Assembly (NCBI RefSeq): GCF_028369105.1
Contig: NZ_JAQNDO010000001.1
Span: 4,060,501 to 4,124,500, forward strand
DNA length: 64,000 nucleotides
Direction: 5' to 3'
From: Polyangium mundeleinium
GTDB lineage: Bacteria > Myxococcota_A > Polyangia > Polyangiales > Polyangiaceae
Shown: piece by piece, positions 18,823-27,650 of the stretch
Position numbering within the stretch: the first letter of the stretch is position 1
How the letters are laid out: each line of letters starts with the position of its first letter
Program-made: the position numbers and the translations under genes
Notes under the pieces: model-generated
The model's input: the letters and a program-made list of their open reading frames with translations, nothing else
The model's database searches: none
Told to the model about the DNA's origin: nothing

Positions 18823-19656
18823 TCAGCGCTTCGGCCGCGCGGCGCGGCGCGCGAGCAGGAGGTGCCGGAGCGCGGCGGCGGCGGGGGGCAGGCGATCCTC
18901 GCCGCGATGCACGATGTGCATGGGCCGAAGGATGGGCGTCGCCGGGTGCGGGACCTCGACGAGGCGGCCGAGGGCGAGGTCGTGCTCGACGGCGAAGCGG
19001 CTCACGAGGGCCACGCCGATCCCCGCGCGCACGTTGCCTTTCACGGCCGCGATGCTGCCGAGCTCCATGACCACGTCGGCGTCCGGAAAATGCTGGTCGA
19101 GCAGCGCGCGTGTCGTCGAGCCCCGGCCGAACGTCACGAAAGGCGCGCCGTCCGCGGGCAGGCCGGGCGCGGCGACGAGGATGAGCTGATCGTCGATCCA
19201 GGGCTCTCCTTCTGGATGCGTGACCACGCCGAGATCGATCTCTCCGCGCTCGAGGGCGTCGAGCACCTCGGCCGTCGTCGCTTCTCGAAGGCGAAACCGC
19301 ACCCCGGGATGTGACGCCCGGAACGCCGAGAGCGTGGGCGGCAAGAGGTACGTGCACGCCGTCGCGCCGGCGCCGAGCCGTACTTCCCCGGCTTCGAGCC
19401 CCTCGACCTCGGCGACGGCCCGCATCGCATCGCCCACGGCAGCGAGGATGTGCAGCGCGCGGGGCAAGAGGACACGCCCCGCGGCCGTCAGGCTCGTCCC
19501 GGCGCGATCGCGATGGAGGAGGCGCGCGCCGAATGCTTCTTCGAGCCGCTGGATGGACGCTGTCAGCGCGGGTTGCGAGAGGTGGGCGTGCCGCGCGGCC
19601 CTCGTGAACGTCCCGTGTTCAGCGATGAGGACGAAGTGCTGAAGGGCATCCAGCAT
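18823..19656 (-). CDS. LysR-type transcriptional regulator
   Basis: The 277-residue protein has the N-terminal LysR winged helix (HFVLIAEHGTFTRAARHAH, LSQPALTASIQRLEE) and an effector-binding domain. It is divergent from a TauE/SafE transporter gene 85 bp away, the classical layout for a regulator and its target. It is convergent with the FHA-sigma54 gene with one base between the stops. Confidence 0.92.
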   Translation of the reverse strand: MLDALQHFVLIAEHGTFTRAARHAHLSQPALTASIQRLEEAFGARLLHRDRAGTSLTAAGRVLLPRALHILAAVGDAMRAVAEVEGLEAGEVRLGAGATACTYLLPPTLSAFRASHPGVRFRLREATTAEVLDALERGEIDLGVVTHPEGEPWIDDQLILVAAPGLPADGAPFVTFGRGSTTRALLDQHFPDADVVMELGSIAAVKGNVRAGIGVALVSRFAVEHDLALGRLVEVPHPATPILRPMHIVHRGEDRLPPAAAALRHLLLARRAARPKR

Positions 19657-19741
19657 CAGCCGAAGTTATCACGGTCTTCCGAACAATCGATTGGTCCGAT
19701 GGCGGCCGAGCACCTACCTCATGCATCGAGGAGGTGAAGCG
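19657..19741. promoter_or_regulatory. Divergent LysR/TauE control region
   Basis: This 85-bp region separates two divergent starts and is more AT-rich than the flanks, with an AACAATCGATTGGT stretch near 19681-19694 that forms a partial dyad around ATCGAT. A GAGGAGGTGA ribosome site serves the transporter start. LysR binding here is inferred from the layout. Confidence 0.5.
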
Positions 19742-20461
19742 ATGCTTGCGCTTCTCCCGGTGTTCGGGGTTTTGGCGGGTGTACTGACGACGATGGCGGG
19801 GCTCGGCGGGGGCATCCTGCTGCTGCTCGGGCTGTCGTTCGTGTGGGGCCCGGCGGCGGCGCTGGCATCGACGGCACCGGCGATGCTCTTCGGCAACCTG
19901 CATCGGCTGTGGCTGCTGCGGGACGTGTTCGACCGGGAGGCGGCGAAGGCGTTCGCCTGGGGCGCCGTGCCCGGGAGTTTCCTGGGCGGCCTGATGGCGG
20001 CGTGGATGCCGGAGGGCGTGCTGCGATGGCTGATGCTGGTGATGACGGCGGCGGCGCTCGGCCGAGCGTTCGGGCTGTACACGTGGAAACCACGGGCGGC
20101 GGCGATGACGCCTGCGGGCCTCGGGATCGGAGCGATCAGCGCGACAGCAGGCGGAGCAGGCCTGCTGGTGGGGCCGCTGTTCATGGCGGCGGGGCTCACG
20201 GGCAAGCGATTCGTGGGCACGATCGCCGCAGCGGCGGTGGCGCTGCATGCGGGGCGGGTGGCGGCGTACGGGCTCGGCGGGATGATGACGCAGGAGACGG
20301 TGGTACGAGCGACGGTGCTGACGGTGGCGGTGATGGGCGGCAACGTGGTCGGGCTGTGGCTGCGGGATCGGGTGCTCGACGAGCGGCGAGCGGAGCGGCT
20401 GGAGTTAGGTGCCTTGGTGGTATGCATGGGGTTGAGCATGTTGGGGGTGGGGAAGGGGTGA
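19742..20461 (+). CDS. TauE/SafE-family membrane transporter
   Basis: The 239-residue product is mostly hydrophobic, with about seven or eight membrane helices and the Gly-rich first helix (VLTTMAGLGGGILL) typical of TauE/SafE (former DUF81) exporters of sulfite or organosulfur anions. The start at 19742 is set by a strong GGAGGTGA site 4-5 nt upstream. The divergent LysR gene is the likely regulator. Confidence 0.85.
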   Translation: MLALLPVFGVLAGVLTTMAGLGGGILLLLGLSFVWGPAAALASTAPAMLFGNLHRLWLLRDVFDREAAKAFAWGAVPGSFLGGLMAAWMPEGVLRWLMLVMTAAALGRAFGLYTWKPRAAAMTPAGLGIGAISATAGGAGLLVGPLFMAAGLTGKRFVGTIAAAAVALHAGRVAAYGLGGMMTQETVVRATVLTVAVMGGNVVGLWLRDRVLDERRAERLELGALVVCMGLSMLGVGKG

Positions 20462-20521
20462 GCCAGGACGCGGGAAGGGAGGCGGTTGGAGGGGGATTGG
20501 AGGGGGGGCGAAAAAAAGACG

Positions 20522-20551
20522 TTGACAACTGATGCTGAACATGGTTTTTCT
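20522..20551 (+). promoter_or_regulatory. Possible promoter of tRNA-Thr
   Basis: TTGACA at 20522-20527 matches a -35 box about 45 bp before the tRNA. The -10 region at the right distance (TTTTTC) is a poor match, so this is tentative. Confidence 0.3.
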
Positions 20552-20572
20552 GCGCGCCCGTTCGACGGGAAC

Positions 20573-20647
<75 letters not shown>

Positions 20648-20718
20648 GTAAGTTCTTGGGTGATTCCGCGGGGTTACAGACCGCGAGGTTGATCGCCCGT
20701 CTCGTTGCCAGAAATGTT

Positions 20719-20738
20719 GTGGCCTCACTGTGGCCTCA
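20719..20738 (+). repeat. 20-bp direct repeat, copy 1 (integrase side)
   Basis: This 20-mer contains an internal doublet (GTGGCCTCA then TGTGGCCTCA). A second copy differing at one base is at 58481-58500. This copy lies between the tRNA-Thr and the integrase stop codon, where integrase arm sites or attachment sites are usually found. Confidence 0.5.
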
Positions 20739-20764
20739 ACTGACGATGGCCGGGCTCTGTTCCC

Positions 20765-21952
20765 TCAGAGCTGGCCCTCGTCCTGGCCGTCCGTCCGGGA
20801 TCCCTGCCGAGGCCGACGCACCGGCAGGCGCCGGGCAGCCTCTTCCAGGTCCTGCTTCAGGAAGTGGACATACTTCTGCGTGGTCGCCAGGTGCTTGTGA
20901 CCCGCCATCTTCTGGACGACGTGGACAGGGATGCCTGCGCGGAGCCAGCTGGTGATCGCGTAGTGTCGGAGACAATACACCGACCACCCGCTCAGCCCCG
21001 CCCGCCGGCAGACGCGCTCGAACGCCTGGTCGATCCCGAACTGACCCCACGGCTTGCCGTGGTCGTTCAGGGCGACGTGCGCCTCCCGCGGTCCCTTCCT
21101 CACGATAGGGGCAAGGAGTCGCGCGAGCTCCCTGGAGACCGGGATTTCCCGTTGGCCGGTCTTGGGCGTGTGGATCTCGCCGTGTGACCGACCCTCGCGC
21201 ACGTTGAGGAAGCCGCCCACCGCCACGCCGTTCTCCCACCGCAGGTGCGCGTCCTTGCAGCGGAGCGCGCGGATCTCGTTGGGGCGAAGCCCGGCGTCCG
21301 ACATCAGGGCGAAGGTCGGGCGGTGGGTCTCGCGGGCGTCGTCGAGGATCTTCTGGACCTGATCGTCCGAGGGGATCTCGAGGATGCTCTGCCCGATGGG
21401 CTTGAGCTTTGGCAGGTTCGCCGGTCGATCCTCCACATACCCGCGGCTCTTGGCGAACCGGAGCACGGACCGGAGGACGATCTGCGTGTTGTTCCGCGTC
21501 GAGCGGGTCAGCTTCCGCCGCGAGAGGTCGAGGTCGAGATCCGCAGCGGCCTTCCCGTCGACCTTCTCCAGGGGCAGCTCGCCGAACCTCGGGAGCAGGG
21601 GGCTCCGGAGGACCGACTCGTAGCCCCTTCGGCTCGTGACCTTCAGCTCGGCCACCATGAAGGTCTCGCGGTACTCGGCGACGAACTCCGCGAAGCTCTT
21701 GGTGGCCTTCGCCCCGGCATCGGAGCCGGACGGAGCACCATTAGCGATACCGCTGGTCGATGCTGCCGGCTCATTCGGCTCGCCGTACTGCGCGATATTG
21801 AGCAGATACCGTTTCTCCTCCGCGCGCGCCGCGGTCCAGGTCTGGACCTCGGCGTCTTTGCGGAAGCGTGCGCGCGTGCCGTCCCGTTTCTTGTACTGGA
21901 TGTCAATCAACAGACGGGTTTCCCCGTATCGTTCTACTTTGCGGACTGCCAT
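20765..21952 (-). CDS. Tyrosine recombinase (phage/ICE-type integrase)
   Basis: The 395-residue protein has the N-terminal arm-binding and SAM-like core-binding regions and a catalytic domain with Arg 223 (GLRPNEIRALR), Lys 264, Arg 329 (YCLRHY), His 352 (GHKHL) and the nucleophile Tyr 361 (QKYVHF). The first His of the HxxR box is Tyr, a variant seen in other integrases. The start at ATG 21952 fits the family N-terminus. Its 3' end faces a tRNA-Thr, the usual layout for tRNA-targeting elements. It looks intact. Confidence 0.95.
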   Translation of the reverse strand: MAVRKVERYGETRLLIDIQYKKRDGTRARFRKDAEVQTWTAARAEEKRYLLNIAQYGEPNEPAASTSGIANGAPSGSDAGAKATKSFAEFVAEYRETFMVAELKVTSRRGYESVLRSPLLPRFGELPLEKVDGKAAADLDLDLSRRKLTRSTRNNTQIVLRSVLRFAKSRGYVEDRPANLPKLKPIGQSILEIPSDDQVQKILDDARETHRPTFALMSDAGLRPNEIRALRCKDAHLRWENGVAVGGFLNVREGRSHGEIHTPKTGQREIPVSRELARLLAPIVRKGPREAHVALNDHGKPWGQFGIDQAFERVCRRAGLSGWSVYCLRHYAITSWLRAGIPVHVVQKMAGHKHLATTQKYVHFLKQDLEEAARRLPVRRPRQGSRTDGQDEGQL

Positions 21953-22349
21953 GGCCAGATTCCTTTCCGACCATCCCAGCCACTTTTGCGAGGCTGGGAC
22001 CGTAGCACGCGGTCCGTCGTCACGGGACCCCCCAAGCCTCGGAGAACCGGACCCGCCAGATCCGGCCGAACTTGCGCGTGTACTGGTTCCCCGTGAACAG
22101 GACGCGGTCCCGGTATAGTAAAGTAAAACCTCTCCAAGGCAAGTCACAAGCGGCCTGAATTCGCGAGGCCCACGCGCCACCGAGAGTGCCACCGTGCTCG
22201 CGTTGGGCAACTCGCGTCCTCGCCATCCTCGCCGGGTTTGGCTTCCAGGCGGCCGCGGTTGCTGCCCGGCGCAGCCCCGAGCATCTCGCCGCGGCTGCGG
22301 GTGGCTCCGGGCGCGAGATTGCCCTTTGCTGCGCGCGGCGGCTCCGCGA
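21953..22349. other. Non-coding gap between integrase and IS3 transposase
   Basis: I see no convincing gene here. It presumably holds the integrase promoter and the left end of the IS3 element, but no terminal inverted repeat could be identified by eye. Confidence 0.4.
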
Positions 22350-23312
22350 TTATGCGGGCGATGGGCAGACGGAGCCTCTGGCGGGGGCTCGGTGCTCCGG
22401 ATGCGCAGCCGCCCTCGCTGCCAGGCGACGCTGCCGCCGCGCCTCACGAGCTGCCTCGAGCTTCGTGTCACGTGCGGCCCAGATGATATCGGCTCGGCCC
22501 GCGAGCGCGTCGTTCGGTGTGATGTACCCGATGGCGCTGTGCAAGCGCACGCCGTTGTAATGGTCGACGAAGCGCCCGACGATGCGGCGGGCATCCGCGA
22601 GCGATGACGGCGGCGTCACCCGAATCGCGTCGCTCTTCAGCGTCCTGTGCCAGCGCTCGATCTTGCCATTCGACTGGGGGTAGTTGACCGAGATGCGCAC
22701 GTGCGTCATGCCCGCGATTCGGATGAACTCCTTGAAGTCCTTCGCGATGAACTGCGGGCCGTTGTCCGAGATGATGCGTGGCCTTTCGTCAGGGTACTTC
22801 TCGCGCGCACGCTGTGCGATGCACTCGACATCCAACTCGGTCATCGCTTCGCGAATCTCCCAATGGACGATCGCGCGGCTGGCGCCGTCGAGCAGCGAGC
22901 ACAGGTAATAGAACGTGCCAGCTACGTTCAGGTAGGCGATATCGATGTGCCAGTGCTCGTGCGGCCTGAGCGGCTGCACGAAGCCGGTGCCCTTCTTCGA
23001 CGCGCCCCGCTTCCAGCGGTCGAGGCGGCCTGCCGCCGACAGCACCCGATAGGTGGTCGAAGGACTGACGGCGACGACGTCCTGGTCCAGCATCATGAAC
23101 GTCAATCGGCGATAGCCCTCGAGCGGGTTCTTTGCGTGGAAGTCGAGCACCTTCTGCCGCTCCTCGGGCCCGATCCAGAAGTCGCGTGGCACATCTGCAT
23201 TGTGCTCGTTCGCCTTACCGTAGCGCTTCTTCCAGTCGAAGAACTTGCTGCGCGCGACGCCGAGCCAGCGAATGAAGCTCTCCCCGATGATATTCGTCTT
23301 GTCGGCCCACAC
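22350..23312 (-). CDS. IS3-family transposase OrfB (DDE integrase core)
   Basis: The frame encodes an rve-type integrase core with the acidic triad: WHIDIAYL (first Asp), IISDNGPQF (second Asp) and NGKIERWHRTLK (Glu). The N-terminal part has the HTH_21-like YRRLTFMM region. A GTG at 23312 could serve as a start, but the frame stays open upstream to the slippery site in orfA and reads WGALTGRWVP there, so the active enzyme is most likely an OrfAB fusion made by -1 frameshifting. It appears complete. Confidence 0.9.
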   Translation of the reverse strand: MWADKTNIIGESFIRWLGVARSKFFDWKKRYGKANEHNADVPRDFWIGPEERQKVLDFHAKNPLEGYRRLTFMMLDQDVVAVSPSTTYRVLSAAGRLDRWKRGASKKGTGFVQPLRPHEHWHIDIAYLNVAGTFYYLCSLLDGASRAIVHWEIREAMTELDVECIAQRAREKYPDERPRIISDNGPQFIAKDFKEFIRIAGMTHVRISVNYPQSNGKIERWHRTLKSDAIRVTPPSSLADARRIVGRFVDHYNGVRLHSAIGYITPNDALAGRADIIWAARDTKLEAAREARRQRRLAARAAAHPEHRAPARGSVCPSPA

Positions 23313-23365
23313 GCGGACGAAGTCGACGACCTCGTCACGCGTGTCGTGGGGAACCCACCGGCCGG

Positions 23366-23689
23366 TCAGGGCTCCCCAAGTTCTTTTTTCAGCTTGACGT
23401 ATTCCTCGGAGATCTCCGCGATCACCGCGTCCTTCTTCGAGAGCTTGGCCTCCAGCTGCGCGACGCGCGCTTCGAGCTCACGCTCGCGTGCCGAGGGCTT
23501 GTCCTTCGGCGGCCCATCGAACACGACGGCCGCGTTCTCGAACAGCTGCCGCTGCCAGGTGTAGAAGAGGCTCGGCTGCAGCTTCGTCTCGTCGCAAAGG
23601 CTCGAAACGGGCACCTTCTCCACGTGGTGGCGCTTCAGCAGCGCGGCCTTCTGCTCGCTCGTGTGGTTTCTTCGGATTCGCTTCGGCAT
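23366..23689 (-). CDS. IS3-family OrfA (HTH plus leucine zipper)
   Basis: The 107-residue protein has a transposase_8-type helix-turn-helix (AALLKRHHVEKVPVSSLCDE, residues about 15-34) and a C-terminal coiled coil (ELEARVAQLEAKLSKKDAVI) used for multimerisation. It ends just after the slippery sequence. Confidence 0.92.
   Translation of the reverse strand: MPKRIRRNHTSEQKAALLKRHHVEKVPVSSLCDETKLQPSLFYTWQRQLFENAAVVFDGPPKDKPSARERELEARVAQLEAKLSKKDAVIAEISEEYVKLKKELGEP
23383..23389 (-). promoter_or_regulatory. Programmed -1 frameshift site (A6G)
   Basis: On the minus strand the orfA codons AAA AAA GAA give the heptamer AAAAAAG. OrfB lies in the -1 frame and is open from here, as in other IS3-family elements. 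Confidence 0.75.
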
Positions 23690-23751
23690 GAACGGTTTGT
23701 CCTCGACCGTGTAGCACGGCGGTCAGGTTTGTCCCGTTCCGAGGGAGGCAG

Positions 23752-23955
23752 AACACCCTGGACGCCCCGGTCGTCACGAGGGAGGGCGCTCTCTACGTGT
23801 ACTCGTACGCGAGCGCGGACATCGACGCGCCGGCCCACGCGGCGCAGCTCGTGCGCGTTGTACCCGAGCTGAGTGTACTGGTTCGAGCCGAAGGCGTACC
23901 TGCGTATGGCGGTGATGGCCGCGCTGCAAAGGGAGCGAATCCCGCTGCCGCATGA
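23752..23955 (+). pseudogene. Possible 3' fragment of a disrupted gene
   Basis: An open stretch of about 67 codons with good codon use reads TLDAPVVTREGALYVYSYAS and ends at TGA 23953-23955. It has no plausible start and begins close to the IS3 element, as expected for the tail of a gene cut by the insertion. No family is recognised. Between it and 24654 the only other recognisable item is the tRNA-Ser fragment. Confidence 0.35.
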
Positions 23956-24372
23956 GATGATGGCAGCACCATGAAGCCGCGGTAGGTCGCGCGCTTCGGG
24001 GGGGCTCCGCGCTGAGCGATCGGTGCGAGGAGGGTATTCGTCTGCCCGCGCTCGTCGCGCGGACGGGAATGCCTGATCAGCTCGGTGTTGAGGAGCGGGC
24101 GCGCTGTCGGCGCACGTCGGGGAAGCGGACTACGCCGCGCGATTCCCGACCGGGGAAGCCATGCGACGATTGTTGACCGCGGTCAGATTGGGGCTTGCGC
24201 TAGGCGCGCAGCTGGTGAGGGGCCGCCGCGTCCAGTCGTCGAACGCCGGCTGCCAGCCATGGAATCGAGGCCGAGCCCAGGTGCGGTTGGGCGAGGTGTT
24301 ACGTTCCTCGCCACCCAGAACCCATCGAAACTACTCACCAAACCCATGCCACCCCCACCCGCACCCTCGTTT

Positions 24373-24428
24373 TTTGAGAACCGCCGTAGTCGAAAGGCTA
24401 CCAGGGGTTCGAATCCCTTCTCCTCCGC
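24373..24428 (+). pseudogene. 3' half of a tRNA-Ser (TGA), attachment-site scar
   Basis: The segment matches the 3' half of a tRNA-Ser: anticodon loop TTTGAGA with anticodon TGA, 3' anticodon stem ACCGC, long variable arm GTAGTCGAAAGGCTAC, T arm AGGGG-TTCGAAT-CCCTT and 3' acceptor CTCCTCC. The matching 5' half (acceptor GGAGGAG and D arm) is absent upstream. Break points in or beside the anticodon loop are typical of integrase-made junctions, so this is probably an att scar of an element that used a tRNA-Ser. Confidence 0.7.
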
Positions 24429-24654
24429 TGGGATCCTTGAGGATTCCGTCGATGGGCCCGGATAGCCGCCCCGCCGCCACCGAGCCCCGTTCACGCACCA
24501 TTCGCACGGCCAGGTTCGCCGCCGGGTCACTGCAACCACTGCCACCGCCGAGGCGCTCGGTCGCCGGGGCTAGAGTTGTAGTACGCAGCGCCTCCCCGAG
24601 ATCGAGCGCGCGCCGGATGTCGCTCGAGCGCGCAGCCGCCGACTCACACGAGGC

Positions 24655-26649
24655 TCACATCCGGACGAGGTCCGATGTCTTCCGATTCGATAGATGCGTG
24701 GCCCGAGCACGCGTGTGCAACGCCAGGCTCAGGTAGCGCTCGTCTTCGGTGTACATCAACCGAGCATCGCAGAGTCTATCCAGCAGCGCTTGGATCTCCG
24801 AGACCGATGCCCTCTCTCGCGTGGCCCGCAAGATCGAAGACAGCTTTGGCCCGGCATCGCAGAGCTCGTAGACCTCGCCTTCGAGCCCCTCGAGCAGCGT
24901 CACCCGCGGCCTTTCCCGGGGGGAGCGGCGGTCCTCGATCTCCACAAAGCCTGCTCCGACCTTGCAGGTCAATCGAGCGCCAGCGCGGTGGGCCTCTCGC
25001 CACTTCTTGCTCTCCCGCACCAGGGCCTCCGTGTACTGCAGATCTTGATCGACCACGTCGTGCATGAACCGATAAGACATGTCCATCAGGTCCGCTTCGC
25101 TGGCCTCGTATAGCTCCGTCATGAAGGGCATGGGCCTGACGTTCTGGATGGCCGGGAATCTCTCGATGTTCCGGTGGTACACGCTGAAGCGATCGAGCAA
25201 GAATGGCGTCAGCCCGGAGGGGGGCGGCAGGTGCCACAACGAAGGGAGCACACGGATCATGTCATCGTACCAGGCCGGATCCTCGCCGGGAAACCGATAC
25301 AAGATGTTCCACCCCACCTCGATCCCGAACTCGGTGACCCATTTCAAGAAGCGAATATTATGCAACCCCGTCGTACCCTTTTGCATGAGCTTCAACAGGC
25401 TGGTGCTCAGTGACTCGATCCCGGGCTGCAGGCTCGTCACGCCCGCGTCCGCGAGGCGCTTGATCTCGGCGCTGTTCGTGAGGACCTTTATCTCCCAGAA
25501 TAGCTGCAGGTCGTATCCGAGCTGCTGGAACTCAGGCAGGACCGTCGAGAGGTACCGATGATCGATGATCCAGTCGGTGAACTGGAACCGCCTGGCCTTG
25601 TAGCGTTCGCTCAGCGTCTGGACGTCCTTGACGACCCGCTCCGATGAGCGGCTGGAGTACGTTGCGTCGCCGATGCCGCAGAACGTGCATTGGTTCTTCG
25701 CTCCCCACCAGCACCCACGCGCTGAGCGCAGAGGGAGCTCCGGCTGCATCGCGGAGATCTGCTCGGAGATCCACGACGGCAGCGTCGCCGCGAGGGAGCT
25801 GCGCAGCGCGAAGTACTCGTCGTAGTTCGGGAGCGGGAGCTCGTCGATCGGCAGCAGCGAGGAGGCGCCTTCGGGCTCGCTCTGCACGACACCCTCGTGC
25901 CGGTAGCAGAGGCCGGGGCTTCTCCGGAGCGCTGCTTCCCCCGCGGCGACCCGCGCGAGGTCGGCGATGACATGCTCCCCCTCACCCCGGACCACGAAAT
26001 CGATCCACGGGTAGGCGCGCATCATCGCCACGCCCATGTCCCCCTCGCAGCTGCTGCCACCGAAGACGATCTTGATGTCGGGGGCGCGGGCCTTCAGCAT
26101 CTTCGACAGCGTCGCCGAGGCGATCGTTTGGCTGAACGTGTTCGTGAAGCCGACCAGGTGCGGGTCGGCCTGGAGGATGTCGTTCACGGCCACCTCGAGG
26201 AACTCGCCGGCTCGGACCTTGATCCAGGCGAGCTTTTGCCGGATCTCCTCGTGCGGTTCATGCTCGAAATAGCCGATGAAGCTCATGTTCGGCGAGTTGC
26301 CCTTCGCGCGCTCCACGCGCAGGCTCTCGATGAGCTGGTCCTGGAAACCCAGATCGCCACGGCCCGCGGAGCTGAACGGCGGATGGGCGAAGACCCAATC
26401 ACCTACGCCGGTCTCGTAGGAGCGGCCCAGCACGAGAAGATAGTCGCGCAGCCGGCTCTGCAGCTCGACGGGCGTGGTGATCTGGCGCAGGCAGTGGCCC
26501 AGGAAGCCCAGGTGGTACGACCGCGTCGTCGCTTGGATTTCTTGCTTCAGCAACGCTGCTTGTAAAGATCCAATCTGAATCGATGGGGAGAAAGGAAAGG
26601 TCCAAGGCATGGAGACGAGCACAACCCGGGGTGTTATCGACATGGTCAT
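24655..26649 (-). CDS. B12-binding radical SAM enzyme, RiPP C-methyltransferase-like (rSAM_ocin_1 type)
   Basis: The 664-residue protein starts with a cobalamin-binding-like domain (about residues 5-235, with PHLVGFTNTFSQT, VFGGSSCEG and FVVRGEGE). The radical SAM domain has the Cys motif C-WWGAKNQ-C-TF-C (Cys 313, 321, 324). This C-x7-C-x2-C form with CWWGAK is characteristic of the RiPP-maturation radical SAM family that occurs with nitrile-hydratase-leader or bacteriocin-type precursors, where known members methylate unactivated carbons. The start at 26649 gives an ATGA overlap with the aldolase gene. No NHLP-type precursor is seen nearby, so the substrate is open. Confidence 0.88.
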   Translation of the reverse strand: MTMSITPRVVLVSMPWTFPFSPSIQIGSLQAALLKQEIQATTRSYHLGFLGHCLRQITTPVELQSRLRDYLLVLGRSYETGVGDWVFAHPPFSSAGRGDLGFQDQLIESLRVERAKGNSPNMSFIGYFEHEPHEEIRQKLAWIKVRAGEFLEVAVNDILQADPHLVGFTNTFSQTIASATLSKMLKARAPDIKIVFGGSSCEGDMGVAMMRAYPWIDFVVRGEGEHVIADLARVAAGEAALRRSPGLCYRHEGVVQSEPEGASSLLPIDELPLPNYDEYFALRSSLAATLPSWISEQISAMQPELPLRSARGCWWGAKNQCTFCGIGDATYSSRSSERVVKDVQTLSERYKARRFQFTDWIIDHRYLSTVLPEFQQLGYDLQLFWEIKVLTNSAEIKRLADAGVTSLQPGIESLSTSLLKLMQKGTTGLHNIRFLKWVTEFGIEVGWNILYRFPGEDPAWYDDMIRVLPSLWHLPPPSGLTPFLLDRFSVYHRNIERFPAIQNVRPMPFMTELYEASEADLMDMSYRFMHDVVDQDLQYTEALVRESKKWREAHRAGARLTCKVGAGFVEIEDRRSPRERPRVTLLEGLEGEVYELCDAGPKLSSILRATRERASVSEIQALLDRLCDARLMYTEDERYLSLALHTRARATHLSNRKTSDLVRM

Positions 26650-27614
26650 AAAATCTTCCGGGTGTCGGGTACACGATCGACCCTGGCAGCTGGCGCTGCC
26701 TTGGAGGAGGCTTGTTCCTCGTAGACGTCGATGAATCGGAGGTATCTCCGGGCGATCTGCGCGACCGCGGCGTCTCGTGTCATGGAGCCGTCGAGCTTGC
26801 CCTTCACCGCGTCCCACCAGATGGAGCGTCCGATGGCGAAGCCAACATAACCCGGCACGCCGGCGCCCGCCCGGAGCCAGCGGTCGACCGCGGCGTCGTC
26901 TGCGCCGCGTCCGAGCACGACGCAGACGACGTCATCACGCCCACCCGCGCGAGTCTGCTCCGCGATGCAGGCGCACTCCTCGCGCGAATTTACGCCCTCG
27001 ATCTTCCAGATGTCCGGCTCGACGCCGGCTGCCTGGATCTCGGCGATGGCCTGGACCATGAGCGCCGGCCGCAGATCGGTGTCATAGCGGTCGCCCGAGC
27101 CACCAAGCTCCTCGAGCTGCGCGCGCTCGGCCGGGACCAGCAGCTCGAACAGGAACTTGCGGTCGCGCCGATGGATCCATTCTGATAGCCGGGCGAGGCG
27201 CTCGCCTTGTCGTGCGTTCATGACTCTGTCACCTCCGGGGTTCCATCGCACGAGGACCTTGGCGAACGAGGGGTCGAATTCCTCGATGTGGGCCCCGAAA
27301 TCGTTGCCGTACTCGAAATCGAACTCGTCCTGCCCGTTCTTCTCCACGAGCATGGCGAACAGGTGCCCGGCAAGCTTGACCTCGTGCGCGATAGCCGCGC
27401 CGAACTGCTCGTCCACGAGGATGCCGGCGGCGTCCCGGGGGGCGCCGTCGGCGATGGCCTGCTGGAATCCCTCGACGATAAGGTGCTTCGCGTCGGCGAT
27501 GCGCCTCGTCTCCTCGGCGTTCGGCGTGTCCGAGATCCCGAATAGCTTCTTCTGGAATGAGCCGCGATGGTCGAACGCCAGGATGTAAAGGCGGCCGTGG
27601 TAACCTAGCGCCAT
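26646..27614 (-). CDS. DUF2090-type aldolase (IolC C-terminal-like)
   Basis: The 322-residue protein has the signature YILAFDHRGSFQKKLFG of the DUF2090 domain, which in some IolC fusions is the 2-deoxy-5-keto-gluconate-6-phosphate aldolase. PDIWKIEGVN holds a candidate Schiff-base Lys, and IGRSIWWDAV lies near the C-terminus. It stands alone here, not fused to a kinase. Neighbouring sugar-phosphate and aminotransferase genes suggest a role in making or breaking a C6/C7 polyol unit. It is 36 bp downstream of the peptidase gene and overlaps the radical SAM gene. Confidence 0.8.
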   Translation of the reverse strand: MALGYHGRLYILAFDHRGSFQKKLFGISDTPNAEETRRIADAKHLIVEGFQQAIADGAPRDAAGILVDEQFGAAIAHEVKLAGHLFAMLVEKNGQDEFDFEYGNDFGAHIEEFDPSFAKVLVRWNPGGDRVMNARQGERLARLSEWIHRRDRKFLFELLVPAERAQLEELGGSGDRYDTDLRPALMVQAIAEIQAAGVEPDIWKIEGVNSREECACIAEQTRAGGRDDVVCVVLGRGADDAAVDRWLRAGAGVPGYVGFAIGRSIWWDAVKGKLDGSMTRDAAVAQIARRYLRFIDVYEEQASSKAAPAARVDRVPDTRKIL

Positions 27615-27650
27615 CAGTGTCGTCTCCTCGTCGTGAACCGGATCAGAAGC

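Larger units (their letters stand above)
22350..23689 (-). mobile_element. IS3-family insertion sequence (coding core)
   Basis: Two overlapping frames, orfA and orfB, with an A6G slippery site between them are diagnostic of IS3-family elements. The coordinates cover only the coding core; I could not find matched terminal inverted repeats or a target duplication. Confidence 0.85.

Noticed and set aside
23690-23760. Right terminal inverted repeat of the IS3 element
   Set aside because: No matching inverted sequence could be found beyond the orfB stop, so the ends were left undefined.
24290-24428. An intact tRNA-Ser
   Set aside because: The 5' acceptor strand and D arm are absent from the 90 bases upstream; only the 3' half is present.
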